Below are positions 1 through 8,614 of a stretch of DNA of 54,440 nt, piece after piece. Made by a program: the position numbers and the translations under genes. Origin of the DNA: Chloroflexi bacterium bin125 (GTDB lineage Bacteria; Chloroflexota; Dehalococcoidia; Bin125); NCBI GenBank assembly GCA_002239025.1, contig MPNM01000019.1:1-54440 (forward strand), read 5' to 3'. The notes beneath the pieces are model-generated. The model was given only the letters and a program-made list of their open reading frames with translations, was not told the DNA's origin and searched no databases. Within the stretch, counting starts at the first letter, position 1, and every line of letters starts with the position of its first letter.

Positions 1-126
1 TTCTTCTGCCGCCTCAAGCGCTTCCATCGCATTGCCTTCCGCAGCGACAAACTGGACCAAATCTACCTCGCCGCCGTCCACCTGGTCCTCATCTACGACA
101 TGCTGCTAGCAATGTGAACAGGCCCT
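1..126 (+). mobile_element. 3' end of an IS5-type insertion sequence, cut by the window edge
   Basis: The first 117 bases are an open frame without a start. It encodes 38 residues that begin FFCRLKRFHRIAF and end at TGA 115-117. A phrase of the type FFxRLKRFRRIATRYDKLD is typical of the C-terminus of IS5-type DDE transposases. Directly after it, TGAACAGGCCCT (115-126) matches exactly, in inverted orientation, the sequence bordering the transposase fragment at the right end of the window, so it is probably the terminal inverted repeat. The catalytic part lies outside the window. The protein differs at many positions from the right-hand copy, so the two are relatives and not the same recent copy. 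Confidence 0.8.
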
Positions 127-638
127 AATAGATAGCGCACTCAATCTCTTCTAATGGCAGCAAACTCCCGGACCGAGCTCGTGATCGGGCACCCGTACAT
201 CGCGACATATTCCATTCCCTTCAGATTGACTACGATCGCGGCAGCCCTTGTTGGCTGCCGAGACGGCATCGTGACACGTATCATTCGCTATTGCAAGTCG
301 TAAGTTAACCGAAGCTGCAACAGCAATATTGCTCGTCTGCTTAACTTGAAGGGCAGAAACAATGCTCTGGAACAGACAATTTCGCATGCGGCCAATGTTG
401 CACTTGTTCAAGTTAAGTGCATTGGATTAACTTGAAGTTCAAGCAGGTTAAGTTCCAGTCGAAACTTGCGTTGACGAAACTGCTGCAGCAATCTCGCGAG
501 TCCTCTTTGAGGGAGACTAGACTCTTCATCGAACCAATTCAGCTACTTCTTGATTGGCAAGTGATCGAAGTTCTGCCAGCCAGAAACCGCGCCACTATGC
601 TAAGAGAGCAACTTACCAAGGAGACGGAGACACACCAC
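127..638. other. 512-base leader region with no supported gene
   Basis: Lies between the IS remnant and the first amine oxidase. An open frame runs upstream of the oxidase from 417 in the same phase, but its 74 extra residues do not resemble the family and are missing from the second copy, so it is treated as untranslated. An 86-codon frame on the minus strand (151-411) has no recognisable features. The stretch looks more AT-rich than its surroundings and contains the box cluster listed separately. Confidence 0.6.
302..456. promoter_or_regulatory. Cluster of TTAACTT/AAGTTAA boxes, candidate operator
   Basis: Five copies of the 7-mer core AAGTTAA or its complement occur within 155 bases: 302-309, 340-350, 407-417, 427-436 and 446-456. 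CTTAACTTGAA at 340-350 is the exact reverse complement of TTCAAGTTAAG at 407-417, and 427-436 repeats ten of those bases. The boxes lie 180-340 bases upstream of the first copper amine oxidase. Density and dyad symmetry suggest binding of a dimeric regulator or a DNA-organising protein. No promoter could be placed with confidence, and the regulator is not identified. Confidence 0.4.
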
Positions 639-2636
639 ATGGTCACCGAAACTCGACCCACCACGCCTGTTGGCGTTTCCCACCCACTTGATCCACTGAC
701 CCCCGACGAGATCTCGGCGGCTTCCCAGATTGCCTCCTCTCATGAACCTCGGGATGGCTGGCGATTTCCTCTGGTTGCTCTCGATGAGCCTTCCAAGGAC
801 TCCGTCCGCTCCTTCTCCGACGGCGACCCGATTGCTCGCCGGGCTCTGGTGGTGATGATGGACGTACAGTCCGGCGACGCTGTCGAGTGTGTAGTCGATC
901 TTGGATCGGAGTCGGTCTCCCGCTGGACTTCGCTGGATGGACATCAGCCGTTTCCGTTGGCGGAAGAGTTTGGCCGGGCGATGGAGGCGGTTCGCACCGA
1001 CTCTCGCTGGCTGGCGGCGATGAAGTCCCGCGGCTTCACCGATGAACAGATCAAGCTGATCCAGATCGACCCCTGGCCGGGCGGCAACTTCGGCACCTCC
1101 TGGGAGACCGAGCACCGCACCCTCAAGGCGATCTCCTACCTGCGCGATTCCGAGGAATCGAACGGTTACGGTCGGCCGATCGAGCATGTGATGGCCGTCG
1201 TCGACCTGGTCGAAAACCGCGTCCTCGACGTGGTCGACGAGCCCGGTCCCGCCGCGCCCGAAACGTCACTCGACTATCGCTACAACGACATCGAGCCGCG
1301 TGAAGACCTCAAGTCGCTCGACATCGTCCAGCCCGACGGCGTCTCGTTCTCGCTGGACGGACACCTCCTGTCCTGGCAGAAGTGGCAGATGCGTGTCTCG
1401 CTGCACCCGCGCGAGGGCCTTGTTCTGCATCAGATCGCCTACAACGACGACGGCGAACTGCGCCCCATCTGCTACCGCGCCTCAATGACAGAGATGGTCG
1501 TGCCCTACGGCGACGCATCGCCAACGCAGTACTTCAAGAATGCGTTCGACTCGGGTGAGGTCGGCGGCCTGGGCCGGCTGACCAATTCGCTCGAGCTGGG
1601 CTGTGACTGCCTCGGCGAGATCGTCTACCTCGACGGTCACGTAAGCAACGAGTTCGGCGGCTCGCGCACTATCAACAACGCAGTCTGCATCCACGAAGAA
1701 GATTTCGGCATCAACTGGAAGCACACCCGAATCGAAAACGACATCCCGGTCTCGGAAGTGCGTCGCACACGCAGGCTGGTCGTCTCGGCGATCGCCACCG
1801 TCGGCAACTACGACTACGGCTTCTACTGGATGTTCTACCCGGACGGCTCCTGGGAACAGGAGGTCAAGGCGACCGGCATCGTACAGACGATCGCCGCCGA
1901 CCCGGACGACCCGCAGATCACGCGCCACATGATCGCCCCCGGTCTGGCCGCGCCGATTCACCAGCACTTCCTCTGTTTCCGCATGGACATGGAAGTCGAC
2001 GGCGGAACCAACACGGTCTACGAAGTCGACACCATGCCGCTGCCCGCGGGTCCGGAGAATCCGTACCACAACGCGTTCACGGCGGCAGCCAAGCCGCTGA
2101 TCAACGAGTCGGACGGCGAGCGCGTGGCCAATTCGGCCTCGGCGCGTCACTGGCGGATCGCAAACACCAACAAGGTGAACCACGTCGGCCACGCGCCGGC
2201 TTACCTGCTGGTTCCCGGCGAGACGGTCTCGATGATGGCCGGACCTGAGGCCGCTGTACACGGACGAGCCGGCTTCACGCAGAAGGTGCTATGGGTCACG
2301 CCCTACGACGAATCGCAGATGTACGCGGCCGGCGACTACCCGAATCAGAGCGAGCCCGGACAGGGCATTCCTGCCTGGGTCGAGGCCGACCGCGAGATCG
2401 CCGATGAAGACCTCGTGCTCTGGTACACGGTCGGCATGAACCACATCGTCGTTCCCGAGGACTGGCCGGTCGCTCCGGTGCATCGCAGCGGATTCAAGCT
2501 CCGACCGTCCGGCTTCTTCGACCACAACCCGGCGCTCGACCTGCCGGAAGCAGACCACTGCGCGCACGACATGGATCACGACGGCCACGACCACAGCAAC
2601 CACACCAACCACGCCGGTCACAACGGCCACAGCTAG
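639..2636 (+). CDS. Copper amine oxidase (topaquinone enzyme), first of a tandem pair
   Basis: A 665-residue primary-amine oxidase that converts amine, O2 and water to aldehyde, ammonia and H2O2. The topaquinone motif NYDY is present, with the modified Tyr at 391. The expected catalytic base is Asp304 in FDSGE. Copper ligands are His441 and His443 (HQH) and His602 (MNHI). The length fits the bacterial Arthrobacter-type family, and no signal peptide is seen, so it should be cytoplasmic. The start is set at ATG 639, preceded by GGAGA, because the second copy starts with the same MVTET. The last about 30 residues are rich in His and Asp, unusual for the family and possibly metal-binding. The next oxidase gene follows after 21 bases, so the two are probably co-transcribed. 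The substrate cannot be read from the sequence. Confidence 0.95.
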   Translation: MVTETRPTTPVGVSHPLDPLTPDEISAASQIASSHEPRDGWRFPLVALDEPSKDSVRSFSDGDPIARRALVVMMDVQSGDAVECVVDLGSESVSRWTSLDGHQPFPLAEEFGRAMEAVRTDSRWLAAMKSRGFTDEQIKLIQIDPWPGGNFGTSWETEHRTLKAISYLRDSEESNGYGRPIEHVMAVVDLVENRVLDVVDEPGPAAPETSLDYRYNDIEPREDLKSLDIVQPDGVSFSLDGHLLSWQKWQMRVSLHPREGLVLHQIAYNDDGELRPICYRASMTEMVVPYGDASPTQYFKNAFDSGEVGGLGRLTNSLELGCDCLGEIVYLDGHVSNEFGGSRTINNAVCIHEEDFGINWKHTRIENDIPVSEVRRTRRLVVSAIATVGNYDYGFYWMFYPDGSWEQEVKATGIVQTIAADPDDPQITRHMIAPGLAAPIHQHFLCFRMDMEVDGGTNTVYEVDTMPLPAGPENPYHNAFTAAAKPLINESDGERVANSASARHWRIANTNKVNHVGHAPAYLLVPGETVSMMAGPEAAVHGRAGFTQKVLWVTPYDESQMYAAGDYPNQSEPGQGIPAWVEADREIADEDLVLWYTVGMNHIVVPEDWPVAPVHRSGFKLRPSGFFDHNPALDLPEADHCAHDMDHDGHDHSNHTNHAGHNGHS

Positions 2637-2657
2637 GGACCACACCCGGGAGCGCCT

Positions 2658-4616
2658 GTGGTCACCGAGACGTCTATCGAGGTTCATCCGCTCGACCCAT
2701 TGTCGGCGGATGAACTGATTCGAGCATCGTCAATCGCGAGCGAGCACTTTGGCTCGCCCGACTCGTTACGTTTCCTCATGGTGGCCGCGCTTGAACCGCC
2801 CAAGGGCTCGGTCAATCCGCCGCGCTCTGCCGAGATGGTCTGCATCGACACGTCATCCGGGTTGACAACCGAAGTCGTCGTCGATCTCGACACCGGGCGT
2901 GTGACCTCGGTCGCCGAGCGACCCGACGCTCAGCCTCCCGCCCTGTTCGACGAGTACGACCGGGCCGAAGCAGCAATCCGCTCCGACGAGGGCTGGCGTT
3001 CAGCCATGGTCGGCCGCGGCTTGAACGAAGTCCAGATCGACCTGTCATTCATCCACCTCTGGCCGACCGGCAACTTCGGCTCCGAGTGGGAGACCAAGCA
3101 CCGAATACTCAAAGGCATCGTCTACCTGCGCGATCAACCGGACGACAACGCCTACGGACGTCCGGTCGAGGGGCTGATTGCCATCGTCGATCTCGTCGAC
3201 AACCGAGTCTTGGAAGTCGTGGACGAACCCTCGCCTCCGCCTCCGACCTCGTCACTGCGATTCGACCATGACCACAGCGGACCGGCACGCGACGACCTGA
3301 AGCAGCTCGACATCGTGCAATCTGAAGGTCCTTCCTTCAATCTGCAAGGACACCTATTGACCTGGCAGAAGTGGCAAATGCGAGTCTCCCTGCATCCTCG
3401 CGAGGGTCTGGTCTTGCACCAGATCGGCTACGAAGATGGCGGCCAGGTTAGGCCAATCTGCTATCGCGCTTCGCTGGCCGAGATGGTCGTCCCGTACGGT
3501 GACGCCTCAGTCGGGCACTACTTCAAGAACGCCTTCGATTCGGGCGAATGCGGCATCGGCCGACTGGTCAACTCACTCGAGCTCGGTTGTGATTGCCTCG
3601 GCGAGATCGCCTACATGGACGGCGTCGTGACGGATGAGCGAGGCGGCGCACGCACGATCAAGAATGCGATCTGCATTCACGAAGAGGATGCCGGACTGCT
3701 CTGGAAGCACACCTACCGGCATTCGGACGACCGCGGCATGCAATCCTGGTCGCGCCGCTCGAGGCGGTTGGTGGTTTCCACCATCGCCACGGTCGACAAC
3801 TACGATTACGGCTTCTACTGGTACTTCTACCAGGACGGCTCATGGGAACACGAGGTCAAAGCGACCGGCATCATCCAGACCATGGCAATCGAGGATGACG
3901 ACCCGCAAATCACACGCCACAGGATCGCGCCGCAGCTCGCAGGGATGCATCATCAGCATTTCCTCAGCTTCCGGCTCGACATGGATGTCGATGGTGGCCC
4001 GAACACGGTCTACGAAGTCGACACCATCCCGCTGCCATTGGGGCCGAAGAATCCCTTCTACAACACCTTCACAGCGCAGGCCACCCCAATCACGGAGGAA
4101 TCGCAAAGCGGACGAGTCGTGGATTCAACCTCGGCGCGGCACTGGCGGATCGCGAATGACGATCGCAACAACCCGATCGGAGAGTCGCCGGCATATGTGC
4201 TGACGCCGGGCGCGACAGTCTCGATGATGGCCGATGAGAAGTCACTCATTGCGCAGCGGGCAGCATTTGCACGGAAGCAGCTCTGGGTGACGGCCTACGA
4301 GCCATCCGAGCGCTATCCGGCTGGCGACTATCCAGCCCAGAGCGAGCCAGGACAAGGGATGCCGAGTTGGACTTCGGCCAATCGGCCTTTGAGGCAGGCT
4401 GACCTTGTTCTCTGGTACACGGTGGGGATGAATCACATCGTGAGACCCGAGGATTGGCCGGTCATGCCCGTCCAGCGGGCAGGATTCAGCATGAAGCCAT
4501 GGGGGTTCTTTGACCGCAACCCAGGGTTGGATGTGCCCCAATCCGACCATTGCGAACACGACCACGGACATGGATCACGAAACCATGCGCATCAGTCCTC
4601 AAACGGTCATGCGTAA
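2658..4616 (+). CDS. Copper amine oxidase (topaquinone enzyme), second of a tandem pair
   Basis: A 652-residue paralogue of the preceding gene, aligned along its whole length. It keeps the topaquinone Tyr382 in NYDY, the catalytic Asp294 in FDSGE, and copper ligands His432, His434 and His593. It starts with GTG at 2658, and its first residues (MVTET) equal those of copy one. The C-terminal tail is again His-rich but differs in sequence, so the tail is kept as a property and not as an exact sequence. No signal peptide is seen. A tandem duplication with both active sites intact suggests two substrate ranges or increased dosage. The ammonia and H2O2 produced would need handling, but no catalase is present in the window. 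Confidence 0.95.
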   Translation: MVTETSIEVHPLDPLSADELIRASSIASEHFGSPDSLRFLMVAALEPPKGSVNPPRSAEMVCIDTSSGLTTEVVVDLDTGRVTSVAERPDAQPPALFDEYDRAEAAIRSDEGWRSAMVGRGLNEVQIDLSFIHLWPTGNFGSEWETKHRILKGIVYLRDQPDDNAYGRPVEGLIAIVDLVDNRVLEVVDEPSPPPPTSSLRFDHDHSGPARDDLKQLDIVQSEGPSFNLQGHLLTWQKWQMRVSLHPREGLVLHQIGYEDGGQVRPICYRASLAEMVVPYGDASVGHYFKNAFDSGECGIGRLVNSLELGCDCLGEIAYMDGVVTDERGGARTIKNAICIHEEDAGLLWKHTYRHSDDRGMQSWSRRSRRLVVSTIATVDNYDYGFYWYFYQDGSWEHEVKATGIIQTMAIEDDDPQITRHRIAPQLAGMHHQHFLSFRLDMDVDGGPNTVYEVDTIPLPLGPKNPFYNTFTAQATPITEESQSGRVVDSTSARHWRIANDDRNNPIGESPAYVLTPGATVSMMADEKSLIAQRAAFARKQLWVTAYEPSERYPAGDYPAQSEPGQGMPSWTSANRPLRQADLVLWYTVGMNHIVRPEDWPVMPVQRAGFSMKPWGFFDRNPGLDVPQSDHCEHDHGHGSRNHAHQSSNGHA

Positions 4617-4628
4617 GTCCGCCCACTC

Positions 4629-4771
4629 TCTCCCCCCCTTGCGGGGGGAGATGTCACGGAGTGACAGAGGGGGCGGCCTCCAACCTGATCACGGGTGCGA
4701 CAAGGGAACCCCCCACTGCCCCCGGGTCGAGCCCGGGGCAGGCTTTCGGCATCTCCCCCGCAAGGGGGGAG
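4629..4771. repeat. Paired-arm palindromic repeat, family A, copy 1
   Basis: Two inverted arms bound this element. The left arm is a hairpin CTCCCCCC-cttgc-GGGGGGAG (4630-4650), followed by the small hairpin TGTCAC-gga-GTGACA (4652-4666) and a G-run. The right arm has a C-run and ends in CATCTCCCCCGCAAGGGGGGAG. A third GC hairpin around the GGGTCGAGCCC core lies inside the right half. Similar elements occur at 35564-35700, 38757-38885 and, in part, 54054-54125. This copy fills most of the gap between the second amine oxidase and the aminotransferase. Confidence 0.8.
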
Positions 4772-4892
4772 AAGGAGAAGAGTTCAGAGACTTCCTACGC
4801 GGAGAGAAGTCGCGAGCAGCGACATCGAACAGGAAATCGGGCATAGTGGATGTAGTGGCCTCTGGCGGGGTGCCTGATTGTGAGGGTCGTGG

Positions 4893-6164
4893 ATGGTTAC
4901 GAGTACACCAATCATGAGCGGTCTCGACGCATTTGAAGAACTGGAATCCGAAGTCCGGTCATACGTGCGGGCTTGGCCGGCCGTCTGGTCGCGTGCGCAC
5001 GGATCGTCGATCTGGGACGAAGACGGTCGGGAGTACATCGACTTCTTCAGCGGCGCCGGCGGTCTGAACTACGGTCACAATCCCGACGAAATGATCGCAG
5101 CGCTCACCCACTACCTACAGTCGCAAGGCATCATCCACTCGCTGGACATGGCGACGTCGGCCAAGCGAGATTTCCTTCAGCGATTTGACGAGGTCATCTT
5201 GCGACCGCGGAGCATGTCCTACAAGGTCATGTTTCCTGGCCCAACCGGCACCAATGCGGTTGAAGCATCGCTCAAGCTGGCTCGCAAGGTCACCGGCCGC
5301 CGCGACATCGTGTCATTCACCAACGCCTTCCACGGGATGACGTTGGGCTCGCTGGCGCTGAGTGGAAACGTCGTAAAGCGCGAGTCTGCCGGCATTCCCC
5401 TCACACATCAGATCACCGCCCCCTTCGACGGCGAGTACGGCCCCGACATGGACACCGTGTTGATGCTCGACGAGATGCTGGCCGACGCCGGAGTATCTGT
5501 GGCGGCCGTGATCGTTGAAACAGTCCAGGGCGAGGGCGGCTTGTACTCCGCTAGCGTTGGCTGGCTGCAGAGACTGGCAGAGTGCTGCAAGCGCCATGAC
5601 GTGCTTTTGATCGTCGACGACATCCAGGCAGGTTGTGGTCGCACCGGCACGTTCTTCTCCTTCGAGCCGGCCGGCATTCATCCCGATATCGTCTGCCTGT
5701 CCAAGTCGATCTCGGGCAGCGGTCTGCCAATGGCGTTGACCTTGATTCGCCCTGACCTGGATATCTGGTCGCCAGGCGAACACAACGGAACCTTCCGAGG
5801 TAACAACGCAGCGTTCGTCACCGCGACCGAGGCATTGAAATGGTGGAACGATGACGCTCTCTCGCATGAAGTGCAGCGCAAGTCGGAATTAGTCCGTCGA
5901 GAGTTGGAGTCAATCGCCGCTGAACATGAATCGTTGCGCGCGACCGTTCGGGGACGGGGATTCTTGCAGGGTCTGCATACACCTGTCGACGGATTGGCAT
6001 CGAAGATCTGCAGCGAGGCGTTCGAGCGCGGGCTGCTGATGGAGACCTCGGGAGGCGCTGCGTCCGACGTGGTCAAGCTGATGCCTCCGCTGACCATTGA
6101 AGACAAAGAGCTTGAGCGCGGCCTGTCAATCTTGCGAGCCAGCGTCGAGGCGAGCGCGCCTTAG
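4893..6164 (+). CDS. Class III PLP aminotransferase, EctB-like (diaminobutyrate-2-oxoglutarate transaminase family)
   Basis: A 423-residue enzyme. The stretches FPGPTGTNAVEA, IVETVQGEGGL, DDIQAGCGRTGTFF and PGEHNGTFRGNN are close to diaminobutyrate-2-oxoglutarate transaminase (EctB). The PLP lysine is expected at Lys271 in LSKSISG. EctB makes L-2,4-diaminobutyrate for ectoine synthesis, but no ectA or ectC lies nearby, so the role here is open; use in diamine or amino-acid breakdown next to the amine oxidases is possible. Start ATG 4893 has GAGGG just upstream; ATG 4914 is an alternative. The gene ends convergently with the amidase gene and overlaps its stop by 4 bases. The family call is firm and the exact substrate is uncertain. 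Confidence 0.85.
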   Translation: MVTSTPIMSGLDAFEELESEVRSYVRAWPAVWSRAHGSSIWDEDGREYIDFFSGAGGLNYGHNPDEMIAALTHYLQSQGIIHSLDMATSAKRDFLQRFDEVILRPRSMSYKVMFPGPTGTNAVEASLKLARKVTGRRDIVSFTNAFHGMTLGSLALSGNVVKRESAGIPLTHQITAPFDGEYGPDMDTVLMLDEMLADAGVSVAAVIVETVQGEGGLYSASVGWLQRLAECCKRHDVLLIVDDIQAGCGRTGTFFSFEPAGIHPDIVCLSKSISGSGLPMALTLIRPDLDIWSPGEHNGTFRGNNAAFVTATEALKWWNDDALSHEVQRKSELVRRELESIAAEHESLRATVRGRGFLQGLHTPVDGLASKICSEAFERGLLMETSGGAASDVVKLMPPLTIEDKELERGLSILRASVEASAP

Positions 6165-8422
6165 GTGGGATTGAGCGTCAGGCTGCCCTCGCTGTTGGCC
6201 TCGATGTCGTCCCACTCGATGTAGAGCGGGAAGTACTCCATGTCGAGCCACTTGTGGATGTGGTCGCTGTAGTGCGAGCTGTCGGGCCGACCTGAGTTGC
6301 CCGGCGGCAAGACGATGCGCGCGCCGTTGAGCGCCGACAGATCGAAGATCTGCCGGTAACTCACGCCGTGGTCGGCCGGCTGGTTGATCAGGCCGGTCGC
6401 GTTGTTCGGCGTGTTGCCGTCACCACCCTTGGGGAAATCGCCGACGTTGAATCGCGCAGCGCGCTCCGGATCGCGTCCCAGGTTGTGCCGCCAGGTAACC
6501 GGGTGGGCAGTTCCGAATTGCCACTGGCTGCGGTCTGCGCCGTGTCGCTCGGTAAGCACGTCGGCAGCGGTGGTCAGCGCGTCACTGATCACGTCACCCC
6601 AGGACTTGCCCGCCGGAAGAGTAAGGGAGCTGTTGCCCTTCATCTGCTCGTGCAGAATCCGCATCTCTTCGTATGAACTCTGTGCAATCCGCGCAGGAGC
6701 ATTGAAGTAGGGACGCACGGTCTTGGCGATGAGCTGCTCGCAGAACTCGTAGTAGACGAGCGCTGGAGCGGAGTCGATCGCCATGTGACCGTCCCAGCCT
6801 GACAGCAGCGCCTGCATTTCTTCGGCCGCGCCGCCTTCGACGCTGGCTTGCGCCACACGACTTGCCACGAAGCGGGCGTGCAGGCTGGTCTGGTCGGACT
6901 GCACCTCGGGCATGTCCTCGGGCGCCCAGTTGTCGCGACCCTGCAAGAGTTCCCGCAACCTGTCGGCTCGATACGGCGTCTGGCTGAAAGTGAGGTAATA
7001 GGGATAGTCGTCGGTCGTCGTGCGGTTGTTCGCGGTGATGATCACGCCGGTCTCGGGATTGAGGTCCTGGGGCAACTCGTCGACCGGCACATCGCCGTCC
7101 CACTCATGCGTGCCGTCCCAGCCGTTGACCGGCGTCAGTTTCGCAGCGCGAATCGGGACGCGACCGGTGTACTGGTAGCCAATGTCGCCTTGCTGATCGG
7201 CGAAACAGAAATTGCCCGAGATTGAGTCATAGCAACGGAAACCCTGACGCGCGTCGTGAATGTTGTTTGCCGTGAAGATGGTCAACATGCCGTCGAAATC
7301 GTGGCAGGGATCGGTCAGGCTGAACCGAGCGCTCAACACCTCGTCATCCGTCTCCGGATCGCCGTGAACGACAGGTCCGTGGCGCGTGGACCAGACGGTT
7401 TGCGTGACGGACTCCTCGCCCCGTATCTCAATCACTTCATCGCGTCGCTCAAGCGCTTCCGTGCCGTCCAACCAGGCTGCCTCGGGTCCGGAGCCGTTGC
7501 GCGAGACGCGTTCGCGATACACATCCCAGCGGTCTCCCTGAGCGTGCGTCATGGTCCAGGCGATCTCGGTGTTATGTCCGTAGTAGACCGGACCTGGATA
7601 GCCGGGACTGCATGGTCCGGCAACCGTGAACTCGGGACACTGCATATGCATCACGTACCACTGCGGCGGCACGCTGAACGCGAGATGCGGATCACCAACC
7701 ACGAGCGGTTTGCCGCTAGCCGTGTGTTTACCGTCGATCACCCAGCAATTCGATCCGTCCAGACCTCCACGTCGCGTGCCCGGCTCGGCTTCCGAATCGG
7801 CGAGCGCACCTGCAAACGCGTGAGCCCCGTTGGTCCACGACGCGCCCGCCGGAGCGATCAGTGCGGCGTCGGCCGGCACGTCTGGAATCAGCGCCTGCAA
7901 AGCGTCGACGCCCAGTCGCGAAGCGACTTCGCCGTTGCCAATCTTGGTCGCCCAGTGGACGTTTGCTGAGACCATCTTGAGAATCGCCAGCGAGTCGACT
8001 GGCGACCAGGACTGCATCTCGTGGTCCAGCAGACCGAATTCGACCGGCGCCGGCCCGGCTTCAATTGCCGCGTTGATTCCATCTGCGTAGGCCTGGAGGA
8101 TCATCCGCGCGTCATCGGACTGTTCTTCCCATTCGCGAGCGGCGTCACGCCCGAAACCGAGCGTGCGATTCATCTTGTCGATGCGCAACAGTCCCTTGTT
8201 CAGCAATGACGCGGCCTGTCCGTGGGCCATGTGTCGATAGAGCTCAAGCTGCCATCCGCGATCCTGCCCCAGGCAGAATCCCTGGGCGAAGAATGCGTCA
8301 TGCACCGACTGCGCTTCGGCATGTGGGACACCCCAGCGATCCCGAATGATCCGAACGGGCGACTCCAGCCCGTCAGCCTTGAGTTCACCGTCTATCTGAG
8401 AAAGAATTGCCTGATCGGTCAT
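6161..8422 (-). CDS. Penicillin acylase family amidase (Ntn hydrolase)
   Basis: A 753-residue precursor of the S45 peptidase/penicillin-amidase family, which cleaves amide bonds of N-acyl compounds (beta-lactams, acyl-homoserine lactones, acyl amino acids). The self-cleavage site is Gly223-Ser224 in DGSNCWV; Ser224 becomes the N-terminal nucleophile of the beta chain. It is followed by the family block ASGKPLVVGDPHL. Residues 1-223 give the alpha chain and spacer. No signal peptide is visible, although many characterised relatives are exported, so this one may act in the cytoplasm. It is convergent with the aminotransferase gene. An amidase releasing amines would fit with the amine oxidases next door, but this is inference. 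Confidence 0.93.
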   Translation of the reverse strand: MTDQAILSQIDGELKADGLESPVRIIRDRWGVPHAEAQSVHDAFFAQGFCLGQDRGWQLELYRHMAHGQAASLLNKGLLRIDKMNRTLGFGRDAAREWEEQSDDARMILQAYADGINAAIEAGPAPVEFGLLDHEMQSWSPVDSLAILKMVSANVHWATKIGNGEVASRLGVDALQALIPDVPADAALIAPAGASWTNGAHAFAGALADSEAEPGTRRGGLDGSNCWVIDGKHTASGKPLVVGDPHLAFSVPPQWYVMHMQCPEFTVAGPCSPGYPGPVYYGHNTEIAWTMTHAQGDRWDVYRERVSRNGSGPEAAWLDGTEALERRDEVIEIRGEESVTQTVWSTRHGPVVHGDPETDDEVLSARFSLTDPCHDFDGMLTIFTANNIHDARQGFRCYDSISGNFCFADQQGDIGYQYTGRVPIRAAKLTPVNGWDGTHEWDGDVPVDELPQDLNPETGVIITANNRTTTDDYPYYLTFSQTPYRADRLRELLQGRDNWAPEDMPEVQSDQTSLHARFVASRVAQASVEGGAAEEMQALLSGWDGHMAIDSAPALVYYEFCEQLIAKTVRPYFNAPARIAQSSYEEMRILHEQMKGNSSLTLPAGKSWGDVISDALTTAADVLTERHGADRSQWQFGTAHPVTWRHNLGRDPERAARFNVGDFPKGGDGNTPNNATGLINQPADHGVSYRQIFDLSALNGARIVLPPGNSGRPDSSHYSDHIHKWLDMEYFPLYIEWDDIEANSEGSLTLNPT

Positions 8423-8614
8423 CGTCAGTGCTCCGATGTTCTGATTCGGTAGTCGCTAGGCATGGTAGTCGGCGGCTCTCGGGAGACCCTGGCGGTTCAC
8501 AACCGCCAGCTCAGCAGGCGTCCGCCAGATTCGAGTCAACCATTATGTAAGATCTCAATCGACGTTATGATCGCCTTCAAATGGAAACCATTGAGGTTTG
8601 AGATAGGAGTCAAC

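Noticed and set aside
417-638. N-terminal extension of the first amine oxidase
   Set aside because: The 74 extra codons are not family-like, overlap the box cluster, and are absent from the second copy, which starts at the same MVTET.
4629-4771. CRISPR array
   Set aside because: The repeats are few, inverted within each element and dispersed over the window, with no regular spacers or cas genes.
4893-6164. Ectoine biosynthesis locus
   Set aside because: Only the EctB-like aminotransferase is present; no ectA, ectC or ectD genes adjoin.
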